From Methanobacterium formicicum (GTDB taxonomy: Archaea > Methanobacteriota > Methanobacteria > Methanobacteriales > Methanobacteriaceae): DNA of 17,500 nucleotides. Made by a program: the position numbers and the translations under genes. Numbering within the stretch: position 1 is the first letter of the stretch; the number at the start of each line of letters is the position of its first letter. Shown piece after piece: positions 8,595 to 17,500 of this stretch. The stretch is from the NCBI RefSeq assembly GCF_029848115.1, contig NZ_JARVXG010000057.1, forward strand, positions 50,001 through 67,500, in the 5' to 3' direction. The notes under the pieces are model-generated. The model saw only the letters and a program-made list of their open reading frames with translations, had not been told where the DNA came from and made no database searches.

Positions 8595-8805
8595 ACTGAT
8601 CCATCCACCAACCAGTTTACCCCTTACATTTATTTAGGGATTTAAAAACAGCACTGGGACAGATAGCCATTACCTATCTTTCCGGTAGCCTAAAAACAGC
8701 AGTTTCTTCTGTCATGGCTTAAAAAATTGGGATCTACTTTTCTTTGTTTTGAAAAAGGTTTTGGTAAATCTGTCTTTAATTGTGGCCAGTGTGTCCCTTA
8801 AAATA
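8595..8805 (+). pseudogene. Decayed remnant of a TauE/SafE exporter gene
   Basis: Between the ClC and Kef genes lies a non-coding stretch that resembles the intact TauE gene at 10971-11711. Positions 8666-8691 match 11115-11140 at 24 of 26 bases. In the frame from 8639 the translation DLKTALGQIAITYLSGSLKTA aligns with DFKTALVLVAITHLSGSLGAA (residues 40-60 of the intact protein), 14 of 21 identical, before a stop at 8720-8722. Upstream, TSLPLTFI in another frame fits LLPIAVIF, so a frameshift is present. Downstream, TGTCCCT-AAAA recurs at 8792 and 11246 with nearly the same distance from the main match (126 versus 131 bp). No start codon or open frame survives. It is probably a degraded tandem or ancestral TauE copy. 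Confidence 0.72.
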
Positions 8806-8810
8806 CAGTA

Positions 8811-8820
8811 TTTATAAATA
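8811..8820 (+). promoter_or_regulatory. TATA box for the Kef antiporter gene
   Basis: TTTATAAATA lies about 50 nt before the ATG at 8871. It predicts a start near 8842 and a leader of about 28 nt that includes the AAGGAG ribosome site at 8857-8862. This gene is therefore leadered, unlike several neighbours. Confidence 0.6.
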
Positions 8821-8870
8821 TATGAATCCAGAGTAAAACATGGACCATATTCAATTAAGGAGCAAGATGA

Positions 8871-10829
<1,959 letters not shown>

Positions 10830-10941
10830 CCAGGTATTTTTCACACCAAAAACCAAATTTCACAGGGGATCAAAAGATAAAACACTACAAACAGACGTTT
10901 ATTTCCTAACCACTAGTTCAGATCAAAAAAAACATCAATGA

Positions 10942-10949
10942 TTTATACA
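10942..10949 (+). promoter_or_regulatory. TATA box of the TauE/SafE gene
   Basis: TTTATACA lies 25 nt upstream (centre to ATG) of the start at 10971, and no ribosome site lies between. A leaderless transcript is expected. Confidence 0.5.
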
Positions 10950-10970
10950 TTGCCAATTTAATTATAGTAT

Positions 10971-11711
10971 ATGAATGAATTGATAATACTACTTTTTTTC
11001 CTTGCGGCCTTCATATCAATTCTAGTGGGCACGATAGCTGGTTTTGGAATGTCCACCATTTTACTACCGATTGCAGTCATTTTCATGGACTTTAAAACCG
11101 CCCTGGTACTGGTGGCCATTACCCATCTTTCGGGTAGCCTGGGAGCAGCCACATTCTTCCGTCAGGGCCTGGATAAAAGATTGCTTCTGCTTTTTGGTGC
11201 CCCCAGCGTGATTTTAACCATTTTAGGAGCTTATATTGTAATTTATGTCCCTCAAAACATTTTAACTATTATTTTAGGGATATTTCTCCTGTTATTCTCT
11301 ATTTATTCACTTCGTCACCCTGATTTTAAGATCAACGCCGGGAAACTTAACAACATTATTGGAGGAAGTTTGTCTGGATTTTTACAGGGCCTCATGGGAA
11401 TAGGTGGTCCTTTAAGAGGATATTTCCTTATCTCCTGTGATCTGGATAAAACAACTTACATCGCCACCTTAGCCGTTATAGCCATACTTATAGATGTAAC
11501 CCGGATACCCATCTACCTCACCACCAACCTGCTTGGTGCCCAGTTCTATTATTTAATCCCTCCCCTGTTGGTAATTGGTGTTCTCGGGTCCTACACGGGT
11601 AAAAAGATCGTTAACCGGATCCCCCAAAGCACCTTTAAAAAAATCGTTCTGGTGGCCATAGGCCTGGCCAGCTTACTGTTGATTTACAATGGTATTCACT
11701 CAGTTATTTAA
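10971..11711 (+). CDS. TauE/SafE-family sulfite/organosulfonate exporter-like membrane protein
   Basis: A 246-residue protein with about eight membrane helices in two repeated halves, as in the TauE/SafE (DUF81) family. The first half has the signature GTIAGFGMSTILLP (20-33) and ITHLSGSLGAATFFRQG. The second half has the counterpart GGSLSGFLQGLMGIGGPLRGYFL and RIPIYL. Family members move sulfite, sulfoacetate, sulfolactate or other anions; the substrate here cannot be assigned. The ATG at 10971 has no ribosome site and follows a TATA box at the leaderless distance. A decayed relative lies 2.3 kb upstream (8595-8805), so this family has been duplicated and lost locally. Being next to ClC and Kef genes fits an ion-homeostasis role, but no shared operon is evident. 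Confidence 0.87.
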   Translation: MNELIILLFFLAAFISILVGTIAGFGMSTILLPIAVIFMDFKTALVLVAITHLSGSLGAATFFRQGLDKRLLLLFGAPSVILTILGAYIVIYVPQNILTIILGIFLLLFSIYSLRHPDFKINAGKLNNIIGGSLSGFLQGLMGIGGPLRGYFLISCDLDKTTYIATLAVIAILIDVTRIPIYLTTNLLGAQFYYLIPPLLVIGVLGSYTGKKIVNRIPQSTFKKIVLVAIGLASLLLIYNGIHSVI

Positions 11712-11738
11712 TCTGCGCTGATTCAAAAGTTAAAATCC

Positions 11739-11850
11739 AACCAGATGGGATCTTAAAAGATGGGATCTAAATAAAATAAGGAGTTAAAGGTTTAAGGAGT
11801 ATCCTGTGAATTATTTTTAAGAAATTGATCATGAAGATTCCCATCTGGTT
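11739..11850. repeat. 12-bp inverted repeat in the convergent region
   Basis: AACCAGATGGGA (11739-11750) and TCCCATCTGGTT (11839-11850) are perfect complements about 88 bp apart. The right arm is the 3' end of the DUF454 gene. GATGGGATCT is also repeated directly at 11744-11753 and 11760-11769. The element lies between two converging genes, where a shared terminator or a small duplication are both possible. Confidence 0.4.
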
Positions 11851-12242
11851 TTGGACATGTTCTGGTTCCCCATTGACTTTTTAGTTTTTAGTAAAACTAT
11901 GTGCAGGGTTACCGCCACTCCTACCATTGGGAGTAATAGGAGAAGATAACTATGCTCCCTGAAAAGGTAACCGGAGATGATTAACATTACCCATAAGAAA
12001 ATTATGCTTTTAAATTTCACATCCAGTGGTACGCCCTGTTTAGTCTGGTAATTTTCAATGTAACTCCCAAAGTATCGGTTACTGAGTATCCACTTTTCTG
12101 CTCTTGGTGAACTTTTGGTGAAACAGAAAAATGAGGCTAGGACCAGTGGTGTGGTAGGCAGGACCGGGAGAACCACTCCCACTGCTCCCACACCTAACAG
12201 AGCTGTACCTAAACCAAAGAAAAATAATCGCCTGGTTTCCAT
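11829..12242 (-). CDS. DUF454 (YbaN-like) small inner-membrane protein
   Basis: A 137-residue protein of the DUF454 family, typified by E. coli YbaN. The first 45 residues carry the family signature: a short basic start, then GLGTALLGVGAVGVVLPVLPTTPLVLASFFCFTKSS with its PVLPTTP motif. This is followed by EKWILSNRYFGSYIENY, which is also typical, and two further hydrophobic helices (about 80-115). The C-terminal tail is polar. The molecular role of the family is unknown. The ATG at 12242 is preceded by a TATA box (GATATAAC on the minus strand, 12270-12263) at the leaderless distance and has only a weak ribosome-site match. It converges on the TauE gene and sits downstream of the flavoprotein gene on the same strand with its own promoter. 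Confidence 0.82.
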   Translation of the reverse strand: METRRLFFFGLGTALLGVGAVGVVLPVLPTTPLVLASFFCFTKSSPRAEKWILSNRYFGSYIENYQTKQGVPLDVKFKSIIFLWVMLIISGYLFREHSYLLLLLPMVGVAVTLHIVLLKTKKSMGNQNMSKTRWESS

Positions 12243-12262
12243 TGTTATCCCGGTGAATCTGG

Positions 12263-12270
12263 GTTATATC
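12263..12270 (-). promoter_or_regulatory. TATA box of the DUF454 gene
   Basis: GATATAAC reads on the minus strand from 12270 to 12263. A start about 24 nt further on falls at about 12239, next to the ATG at 12242. Confidence 0.4.
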
Positions 12271-12326
12271 CTCACAATACCATTAGTTTTGATCCCGGTC
12301 CATGGATATCCTGAATAATCAGCTAT

Positions 12327-12355
12327 CCATAGTTATTCACAAGATTCAACTATGG
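12327..12355. repeat. Inverted repeat downstream of the flavoprotein gene
   Basis: CCATAGTT (12327-12334) pairs with AACTATGG (12348-12355) around a 13-nt loop. It lies about 30 bp past the flavoprotein stop on its strand, so it could form a 3' hairpin of that mRNA, although no U run follows directly. Confidence 0.35.
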
Positions 12356-12383
12356 TTATTATCCAAACAATTCCGGCCAATGG

Positions 12384-12947
<564 letters not shown>

Positions 12948-13061
12948 ACCAAAACACCTCTCCTCCTCAAATGGTAAATAAGCACATTTTAGATGATGAC
13001 CCCACTTAATTATTCAGAGGATTAATTTCTGATTTGATAGTTCATTCCCTCATTAAACTTG

Positions 13062-13113
<52 letters not shown>

Positions 13114-13136
13114 GGATTTCAACCAAATGGTACTCT

Positions 13137-13526
<390 letters not shown>

Positions 13527-13839
13527 TATCACTTATTTTGTAAGAATTTAAATAATATTAACCTAATCCAAAAAATAATACTGATCCTGAATCTTCAATT
13601 TTGATTCATTATTCTGAACACGTTTAATAATTTAATCTTTTGAATTATTTCTGTCCCTTAATTTAAAAGTTTGACCCATTTACTACATTTTCCCAGATTT
13701 TAACCTAAAAATTAAAAAGGTAATAATTATTTTGTAAATAAGAGTTAAGATAAACCCGGGTTAAATCTGGACAGAATTGGTATAACCTGGGTGTCAATTG
13801 GGAAAAACTACTTTTAAAGTCTTTTTTAAAGAATAGGGC
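13527..13839. other. AT-rich intergenic region upstream of the ABC operon
   Basis: No gene is seen in 313 bp. Just after the Fur-fold stop there is a weak CTTA...TAAG dyad and T-rich DNA that may end that transcript. Nearer the ABC permease are a perfect AACCCGGGTT (13753-13762) and, about 30 bp on, a related AACCTGGGT (13784-13792). These GC-rich islands in an AT-rich region are possible regulator sites. Confidence 0.4.
13812..13819 (+). promoter_or_regulatory. TATA box of the ABC permease-ATPase operon
   Basis: TTTTAAAG is centred 25 nt before the ATG at 13840, the distance expected for a leaderless start. The only ribosome-site-like bases (AGGG) are too close to the ATG to act normally. 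Confidence 0.45.
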
Positions 13840-15087
13840 ATGAAATTTAGAAGTTTAATTATCAAAAACATTTTTAGAAACAAGACCCGAAGTTTGTTGG
13901 CTATGCTGGGCATTGCGATAGGAGTAGCCACCATACTAGGCTTGGGTCTGGTGACAGGGGGCCTTGCAACCTCTGCACAGCAAGCACTCACTGCCGATGC
14001 CGCTGATTTCACCGTGATTGCTGGAACCACCGGAGGGGGTGGAGGTCCGGATGGGGCTTCAGGAGGGGGTGCTCCAGGTGGCCAAGGAGGTCAACAGTTA
14101 ATCAATCAGACTAAGGTATCCGAGATTCAGCAGATATCAGGAGTTCAAACTGCTGCAGGGGTCTTAAGAACCAATGTTGATCTTAACGAAACCAGTAATA
14201 CTACTAACAGCACCAGCAGTTCTACCAGTGCAAGCGGATCCACCACTGGACCTAGTGGGGGCTCAGGACAGGGAAATTTCAGAATGATGTACAGTGTTAT
14301 TGGAATTGAGAGCAGTAACCTGGGACTGGATGATATTGTAATCACCAATGGTACTGTATTTTCCAGTGACAACCAGGTTATAATCGGGGAGATGGCAGCC
14401 CAGAGTCTTAACAAAACTGTGGGGGACAGTATTGTCCTATCCAACCAGACATTCACCATTGTGGGAACCTATGAAACCGGGAACTTCCAGGATGACCGGG
14501 GAATTGTCATGTCCCTAGGCAAACTGCAGAGTCTCAGTGGAAATACCGATACAATTTCCCTGATTCTGGTTAAAGCCACCAATGGAACTGATGCCAGTAG
14601 CTTGGCAGACATCATTGAGAGTAAATATCCCAATGAACTATCCACATCAACATCTCTTTCCGGGATGGAAAGGATGAACAATGGACTGGAAATCATTGAA
14701 TCAGGTTCCTGGGCGGTTACTCTACTAGCACTGTTAATAGGCAGTATTGTGGTTGTGGTGACCATGGTAAAATCAGTGGTGGAAAGAACCAGAGAAATAG
14801 GTGTTTTAAAAGCAATTGGATGGACCAATAAGAGAATCTTAACCATGATATTGGGAGAATCACTGTTACTCTCCTTAATGGCAGCCATTGTGGGAATAAT
14901 TATTGGTGTGAGTGTTGTAGAGATTATAAGCAGCACCCAGATTATAAGGGGCATTGAACCCGCCTTTTCAGCCATATTATTCCTGGAAGCATTGGCAGTA
15001 GCCATATTCCTAGGCATAATTGGTGGAATCTACCCGGCCTACCGGGCTACCCGACTATCACCAACCGAGGCGTTGCGTTATGAATGA
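13840..15087 (+). CDS. ABC transporter permease, MacB/FtsX type
   Basis: A 415-residue permease. The N-terminal KNIFRNKTRSLLAMLGIAIGVATILG (9-34) is the usual cytoplasmic lead-in and first helix of MacB_PCD proteins. A large extracytoplasmic domain (about 45-290) follows, then three helices (about 291-312, 335-362, 375-400) of the FtsX domain with the ERTREIGVLKAIGWTNKRI coupling segment (315-333) and the closing YPAYRATRLSPTEALRYE. The outer domain holds a glycine-rich run (65-84) and a Ser/Thr/Asn-rich run (116-145) with clustered N-glycosylation sequons (N116, N120, N123, and others at 89, 170, 191, 202, 248). These look like surface linkers. Such transporters export lipoproteins or peptides, or act as mechanotransmitters. 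No periplasmic adaptor gene is next to it. It overlaps the ATPase gene by 8 bp. Confidence 0.9.
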   Translation: MKFRSLIIKNIFRNKTRSLLAMLGIAIGVATILGLGLVTGGLATSAQQALTADAADFTVIAGTTGGGGGPDGASGGGAPGGQGGQQLINQTKVSEIQQISGVQTAAGVLRTNVDLNETSNTTNSTSSSTSASGSTTGPSGGSGQGNFRMMYSVIGIESSNLGLDDIVITNGTVFSSDNQVIIGEMAAQSLNKTVGDSIVLSNQTFTIVGTYETGNFQDDRGIVMSLGKLQSLSGNTDTISLILVKATNGTDASSLADIIESKYPNELSTSTSLSGMERMNNGLEIIESGSWAVTLLALLIGSIVVVVTMVKSVVERTREIGVLKAIGWTNKRILTMILGESLLLSLMAAIVGIIIGVSVVEIISSTQIIRGIEPAFSAILFLEALAVAIFLGIIGGIYPAYRATRLSPTEALRYE

Positions 15088-15760
15088 TGAAACCATGGAT
15101 AACAAAAACATAATCATCATCCAGGACCTTAAGAAAAGGTATGATGATGGAAAAACCGCAGCATTAGACGGGGTTGATCTTAAAATTAGAAAAGGAGAGT
15201 TTGTTTCCCTGATGGGACCTTCCGGGTCCGGGAAAACAACTCTCCTTAACATGATTGGGGCTCTGGATCGGGCCGAGGAAGGAAATATTACTGTGGCTGG
15301 TCATGATCTGATGGAAAAGAAAGATTTCAGTTCCTTCCGATCAAAAGAAATTGGTTTCATATTCCAGTTCCACAACCTAATACCCAACCTAACTGTATCC
15401 GAGAATGTCCAGATCCCCATGCTGGAAACAGAAGTTCCCCACGAAAAAATGGTTCAAAGAGCTAATAAACTATTAGAATCTCTAAATCTGGGAAATAAGA
15501 TCAACCAAGTTCCCACCAAACTTTCAGGAGGAGAAAGGCAGAGAGTAGCCATAGCCCGAGCCCTGGTGAACCATCCCTCCATAATACTGGCTGATGAACC
15601 CACGGGATCCCTTGACTCCCAAACAGGAGACATAATCCTGGATATACTTCGTGAAATACACCAAAAAGAAAATGTAACTCTCCTTTTGGTAACCCATGAA
15701 CCCTACGTGGCCGATATGGCTGAAAGGAAGATAAATTTAATGGATGGTAAAATATCATGA
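15080..15760 (+). CDS. ABC transporter ATP-binding protein, MacB/LolD type
   Basis: A 226-residue ATPase partner of the permease just upstream. Walker A is GPSGSGKTT (46-54), the Q loop is at Gln96 (FIFQFHN), the signature is LSGGERQRVAIARAL (148-162), Walker B is IILADEPTG (168-176) with catalytic Glu173, and the switch is His206 (VTHEP). Length and motif spacing match the LolD/MacB/FtsE group, which energises FtsX-type permeases. The start at 15080 overlaps the permease stop (TATGAATGA), with GAGG upstream, so translation is coupled. An in-frame ATG at 15095 is possible. Further open sequence upstream to 15020 lies inside the permease and is not used. Confidence 0.92.
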   Translation: MNDETMDNKNIIIIQDLKKRYDDGKTAALDGVDLKIRKGEFVSLMGPSGSGKTTLLNMIGALDRAEEGNITVAGHDLMEKKDFSSFRSKEIGFIFQFHNLIPNLTVSENVQIPMLETEVPHEKMVQRANKLLESLNLGNKINQVPTKLSGGERQRVAIARALVNHPSIILADEPTGSLDSQTGDIILDILREIHQKENVTLLLVTHEPYVADMAERKINLMDGKIS

Positions 15761-15789
15761 AAATTAAGATAAATGGATACAAAAAAACG

Positions 15790-15805
15790 ATAACCCCTTG
15801 GTTAT
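15790..15805 (+). repeat. Small hairpin ATAACC-CCTT-GGTTAT after the ABC operon
   Basis: ATAACC (15790-15795) and GGTTAT (15800-15805) are perfect complements around CCTT, 30 bp past the ATPase stop. It may be the first part of the operon's 3' end. GGTTATAAAG at its right side also resembles a TATA box. Confidence 0.4.
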
Positions 15806-15808
15806 AAA

Positions 15809-15880
15809 GAAGCCTCCAGACAATTTATTTTAAAAATACCTCCATAAACACCTCCAACTCTGGAGGCTTCACTTTTATTT
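15809..15880 (+). terminator. Long stem with a 38-nt loop and a T-rich tail, terminator or structured RNA
   Basis: GAAGCCTCCAGA (15809-15820) and TCTGGAGGCTTC (15859-15870) are perfect 12-bp complements, followed by ACTTTTATTTT. This looks like a terminator for the ABC operon. The loop contains two more CCTCCA copies (15839-15844 and 15851-15856), any of which could pair with the single TGGAGG of the right arm, so alternative folds are possible. The 38-nt loop is long for a plain terminator. Confidence 0.5.
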
Positions 15881-15892
15881 TACAGTGCATTT

Positions 15893-15910
15893 CCAATTCA
15901 TCGGAATTGG
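15893..15910 (+). repeat. Perfect hairpin CCAATTC-ATCG-GAATTGG
   Basis: Seven-bp arms (15893-15899 and 15904-15910) around a tetraloop. It lies just after the T-rich tail of the preceding stem and about 115 bp before the next gene. It could be a second terminator stem, an operator or part of a small RNA. Confidence 0.4.
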
Positions 15911-16025
15911 CTTTAGATAAATAAACAACAAGTTTTAAACTTAAATCTATTTCAAAAAAAGTTATTACAAATTTTTAAAGGGTACTGAAAAATGTTAAAT
16001 GTTATCATGAACAGAATTAGATTAC

Positions 16026-16970
16026 ATGTTAAAAATTCCAAGTTTCAATGTGGGATTACTAACATTTCTTTTTATCTTACTTCTCTCCTCCCTTTCCATG
16101 ATTAGTGCCCATCAACCTCGCCTGGACACTCAAACTACGGTATCGGTTGAGAATCCAATTTTAGTGGATAATCCTGAAATTTCTCAGGCGTATTACGGGC
16201 AATTAAATGGTAAACCAGTGTACTACCAGATCCAGTCTACACAACCCTTCCAACTGTACCTGAACCTGCTGGTGCCCACCAGCCCCGGGCAGGGTGGTGA
16301 ACCAGTTTCAGCAGAGGTCACTGACAGTTCAGGGAAAGTAGTGATGTTTTTAAATGGAACTAACTCCACCTGGACACCCTACTTTGAAGAATTTGGTGGA
16401 GATTATTATCTTAAGGGTCCCGAAACAACTCTGCAGGTTCCTGCCGGCACCTACAACATCAAGGTGTTCAACACCATGAACCAGGGAAAGTACGCCCTGG
16501 CCATTGGAAAGATTGAAGCATTTCCCGCCAATGAAGCCCTAAGTGCACTTTTCACTTTACCCCTCCTGAAGGAACAGTTCTTTGGAAAACCCATTTCCAC
16601 ACTATTTTTGGAGTTGGTGGGGATCATACTGGCACTGGGCATCCTCATGAGCCTCTTAGTACCCCTGGTTAAGTCAAGAAAATCCCAGGAATTGGCCAGA
16701 ATCACCCTTAAACTGGGTGAAACAGTTTTACCCTTACTCTGGATTGGAACTCTAATAAGCACTGTAGTATGGGCGGGGGTAATGTACCAAAATCCCCGGA
16801 ACTTATTAGGACTTTTAAACAGCCTTACACTGATTGTTATCCTGATATTAACCTGGAGGGTTGGATCCCAGATCAGAAAATCTAAAGAGGATAAATTACC
16901 ACTCCTTTCTACGGTTATACTTACAATTTTCTGGTGGATATTCGTATTTTTAGCTATAAATGTGATTTAG
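16026..16970 (+). CDS. Signal-peptide protein with extracellular beta domain and C-terminal membrane helices, unknown function
   Basis: A 314-residue protein not assigned to a named family. Residues 1-28 are a clear signal peptide (basic start, hydrophobic core, MISA-type end). Residues about 29-165 form a Tyr- and Gly-rich beta region (ISQAYYGQLNGKPVYYQI, PFQLYLNLLVP, FGGDYYLKGPETTLQVPAGTYNIKVFNTMNQGKYALAIG), resembling pre-peptidase-type sandwich domains that cap or bind other proteins. It contains sequons at N110 and N113. From about 190 come four membrane helices (190-215, 232-252, 258-278, 291-313). The outer domain would face the cell envelope, with a short basic loop (KSRKS) inside. 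Only eight bases separate its stop from the next gene, a Cys-rich DUF2769 protein, so the two are translationally linked. The start lacks a clear ribosome site. Confidence 0.7.
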   Translation: MLKIPSFNVGLLTFLFILLLSSLSMISAHQPRLDTQTTVSVENPILVDNPEISQAYYGQLNGKPVYYQIQSTQPFQLYLNLLVPTSPGQGGEPVSAEVTDSSGKVVMFLNGTNSTWTPYFEEFGGDYYLKGPETTLQVPAGTYNIKVFNTMNQGKYALAIGKIEAFPANEALSALFTLPLLKEQFFGKPISTLFLELVGIILALGILMSLLVPLVKSRKSQELARITLKLGETVLPLLWIGTLISTVVWAGVMYQNPRNLLGLLNSLTLIVILILTWRVGSQIRKSKEDKLPLLSTVILTIFWWIFVFLAINVI

Positions 16971-16978
16971 GTGATCTT

Positions 16979-17272
16979 ATGGTTGAATTTGAAGACTTAA
17001 TTGAAGAACTGGATAAATTAGGTGAAAAAGAACGTTCAAAAGAGATTGAAAAGGTGGCCCAGGGTTGTGTGTGTCCCCATTGCCCTAGCTATAATGAATG
17101 TGCTGATAAAAAATTTGAGTATGCCTTCTGCATCACCGGGAAAAGTGATGGTTGCATAGATACTGAACTGGGTTGTCTGTGCCCTACCTGTCCCCTGGCC
17201 CAGGAATATCAGATTGGAGTTATGTACAATTTTTACTGTATTCGTGGCTCGGAAAAAGAACAAAAAAGTTAA
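16979..17272 (+). CDS. DUF2769 Cys-rich small protein
   Basis: A 97-residue soluble protein. A charged N-terminal helix (VEFEDLIEELDKLGEKERSKEIEKV) is followed by two related cysteine modules, CVCPHCPSYNEC (30-41) and CLCPTCPLAQEY (66-77). Other cysteines are at 51, 59 and 87, ten in all. The repeated C-x-C-P-x-C-P pattern and the GKSDGC link are those of DUF2769, found in methanogens. The cysteine layout suits Fe-S or zinc binding, but no function is known. The start at 16979 has GGTGA in the ribosome-site position, inside the end region of the upstream gene; open sequence further upstream (to 16934) overlaps the membrane gene and is not used. The close linkage suggests it works with that membrane protein, perhaps as a cytoplasmic redox or metal partner. 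Confidence 0.83.
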   Translation: MVEFEDLIEELDKLGEKERSKEIEKVAQGCVCPHCPSYNECADKKFEYAFCITGKSDGCIDTELGCLCPTCPLAQEYQIGVMYNFYCIRGSEKEQKS

Positions 17273-17304
17273 CTAAATCTGGCAATAACCATCAATTATA
17301 AGCT

Positions 17305-17333
17305 ATTTTTAAAGATTTTTTATCTACTTTTTT
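17305..17333 (+). terminator. Poly-T terminator after the DUF2769 gene
   Basis: Three T runs in a row (about 17306-17310, 17316-17321 and 17328-17333) follow the stop at 17272. No stem is evident. They fit archaeal termination of the two-gene unit. Confidence 0.5.
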
Positions 17334-17368
17334 AAGTGACATTTTTATATTATACCTACTAAGTGACA
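17334..17368 (+). promoter_or_regulatory. TATA box flanked by an 8-bp direct repeat, promoter of the small multi-drug export gene
   Basis: AAGTGACA occurs at 17334-17341 and 17361-17368, 27 bp apart. Between them TTTTTATATT (17342-17351) forms a TATA box that places the start at about 17373-17375, at or next to the ATG at 17371. One copy abuts the TATA box on the BRE side and the other covers the region just before the start codon, as in a two-site repressor arrangement. Confidence 0.5.
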
Positions 17369-17370
17369 CT

Positions 17371-17500
17371 ATGAATCTAGAATCAATCTTAATTGTCTTT
17401 GCAGCCAGTGTGGTTGAACTGTGGCTGGGCATCCCTTTAGGCCTGGTTATGGAGATCAATCCCGTGCTAATCATCATTTTTTCGGCAACCGGTGCTATAC
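17371..17500 (+). CDS. Small multi-drug export protein (COG2426 type), N-terminal part
   Basis: The first 43 codons of a gene cut by the window edge. The sequence MNLESILIVFAASVVELWLGIPLGLVMEINPVLIIIFSATGAI (written here as the visible part only) matches the opening of the Sm_multidrug_ex family: a hydrophobic helix with the ELWLGIPLG motif and then NPVLII. Members are short integral membrane proteins of about 150-180 residues, named after a weak link to drug export; the true substrate is unsettled. A TATA box and direct repeats precede the ATG at the leaderless distance. The C-terminal part is outside the window. Confidence 0.8.
   Translation, partial: MNLESILIVFAASVVELWLGIPLGLVMEINPVLIIIFSATGAI

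Noticed and set aside
14469..15017. Long minus-strand open frames opposite the ABC permease
   Set aside because: They are complements of a well-supported gene, with no ribosome site and no recognisable family.
15020..15079. Longer start for the ABC ATPase
   Set aside because: It lies wholly within the permease coding sequence; the overlap start at 15080 has a GAGG site and normal family length.
15836..15857. Minus-strand six-codon frame after GGAGG inside the large hairpin
   Set aside because: The GGAGG comes from the CCTCCA repeats and the frame is too short to support as a gene.
16934..16978. Longer start for the DUF2769 protein
   Set aside because: It overlaps the end of the membrane gene in another frame; GGTGA directs the ATG at 16979.

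Overview
The window looks like a chromosomal segment of a hydrogenotrophic methanogen of the Methanobacteriales, most likely a Methanobacterium-like archaeon. The evidence is AT-rich intergenic DNA with archaeal TATA boxes about 25 nt upstream of transcript starts, U-run terminators, GGAGG/GGTG ribosome sites on some genes and apparently leaderless starts on others. The protein set also fits: an AfpA/DmrX-type archaeal flavoprotein, a DUF2769 Cys-rich protein, two TIGR00341/DUF389 membrane proteins and a small multi-drug export protein. No rRNA, tRNA, CRISPR array, phage gene or intact transposon is visible. All functional calls are from reading the sequence; no database search was run.

Region 1 (1-4318) is read mainly from the minus strand. 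At the left edge is the start of a probable secreted or membrane protein running out of the window. Next come an AlkD-type DNA alkylation repair glycosylase and an AEC-family transporter. After these is a small-molecule-sensing block: a PadR-family repressor co-transcribed with a stand-alone GyrI-like protein, then a four-helix membrane protein and a second, longer GyrI-like protein. A perfect 22-bp inverted repeat covers the padR start codon and is the best operator candidate in the window.

Region 2 (4390-11711) is an ion-transport block. A tandem pair of paralogous DUF389 membrane proteins on the minus strand is divergent from a CBS-domain ClC chloride channel/transporter. Then come a decayed TauE/SafE gene remnant, a Kef-type K+/H+ antiporter with a TrkA/RCK module, and an intact TauE/SafE exporter. 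The remnant matches the intact TauE gene over about 200 bp and was not previously flagged as coding.

Region 3 (11829-13526) holds a DUF454 (YbaN-like) membrane protein, an FMN flavoprotein, and a divergent Fur-fold regulator that has lost every cysteine and most metal-site histidines. A 14-bp perfect palindrome containing its TATA element suggests autoregulation.

Region 4 (13840-17500) has a MacB/FtsX-type ABC permease translationally coupled to its ATPase. This is followed by a non-coding stretch with three hairpins, then a two-gene unit (signal-peptide membrane protein plus 10-cysteine DUF2769 protein), and the start of a small multi-drug export protein cut by the right edge.

The most interesting items are the PadR/GyrI sensing block with its operator, the metal-site-less Fur homologue with its own palindrome, the TauE remnant, the secreted-protein/DUF2769 pair, and the hairpin cluster after the ABC operon.
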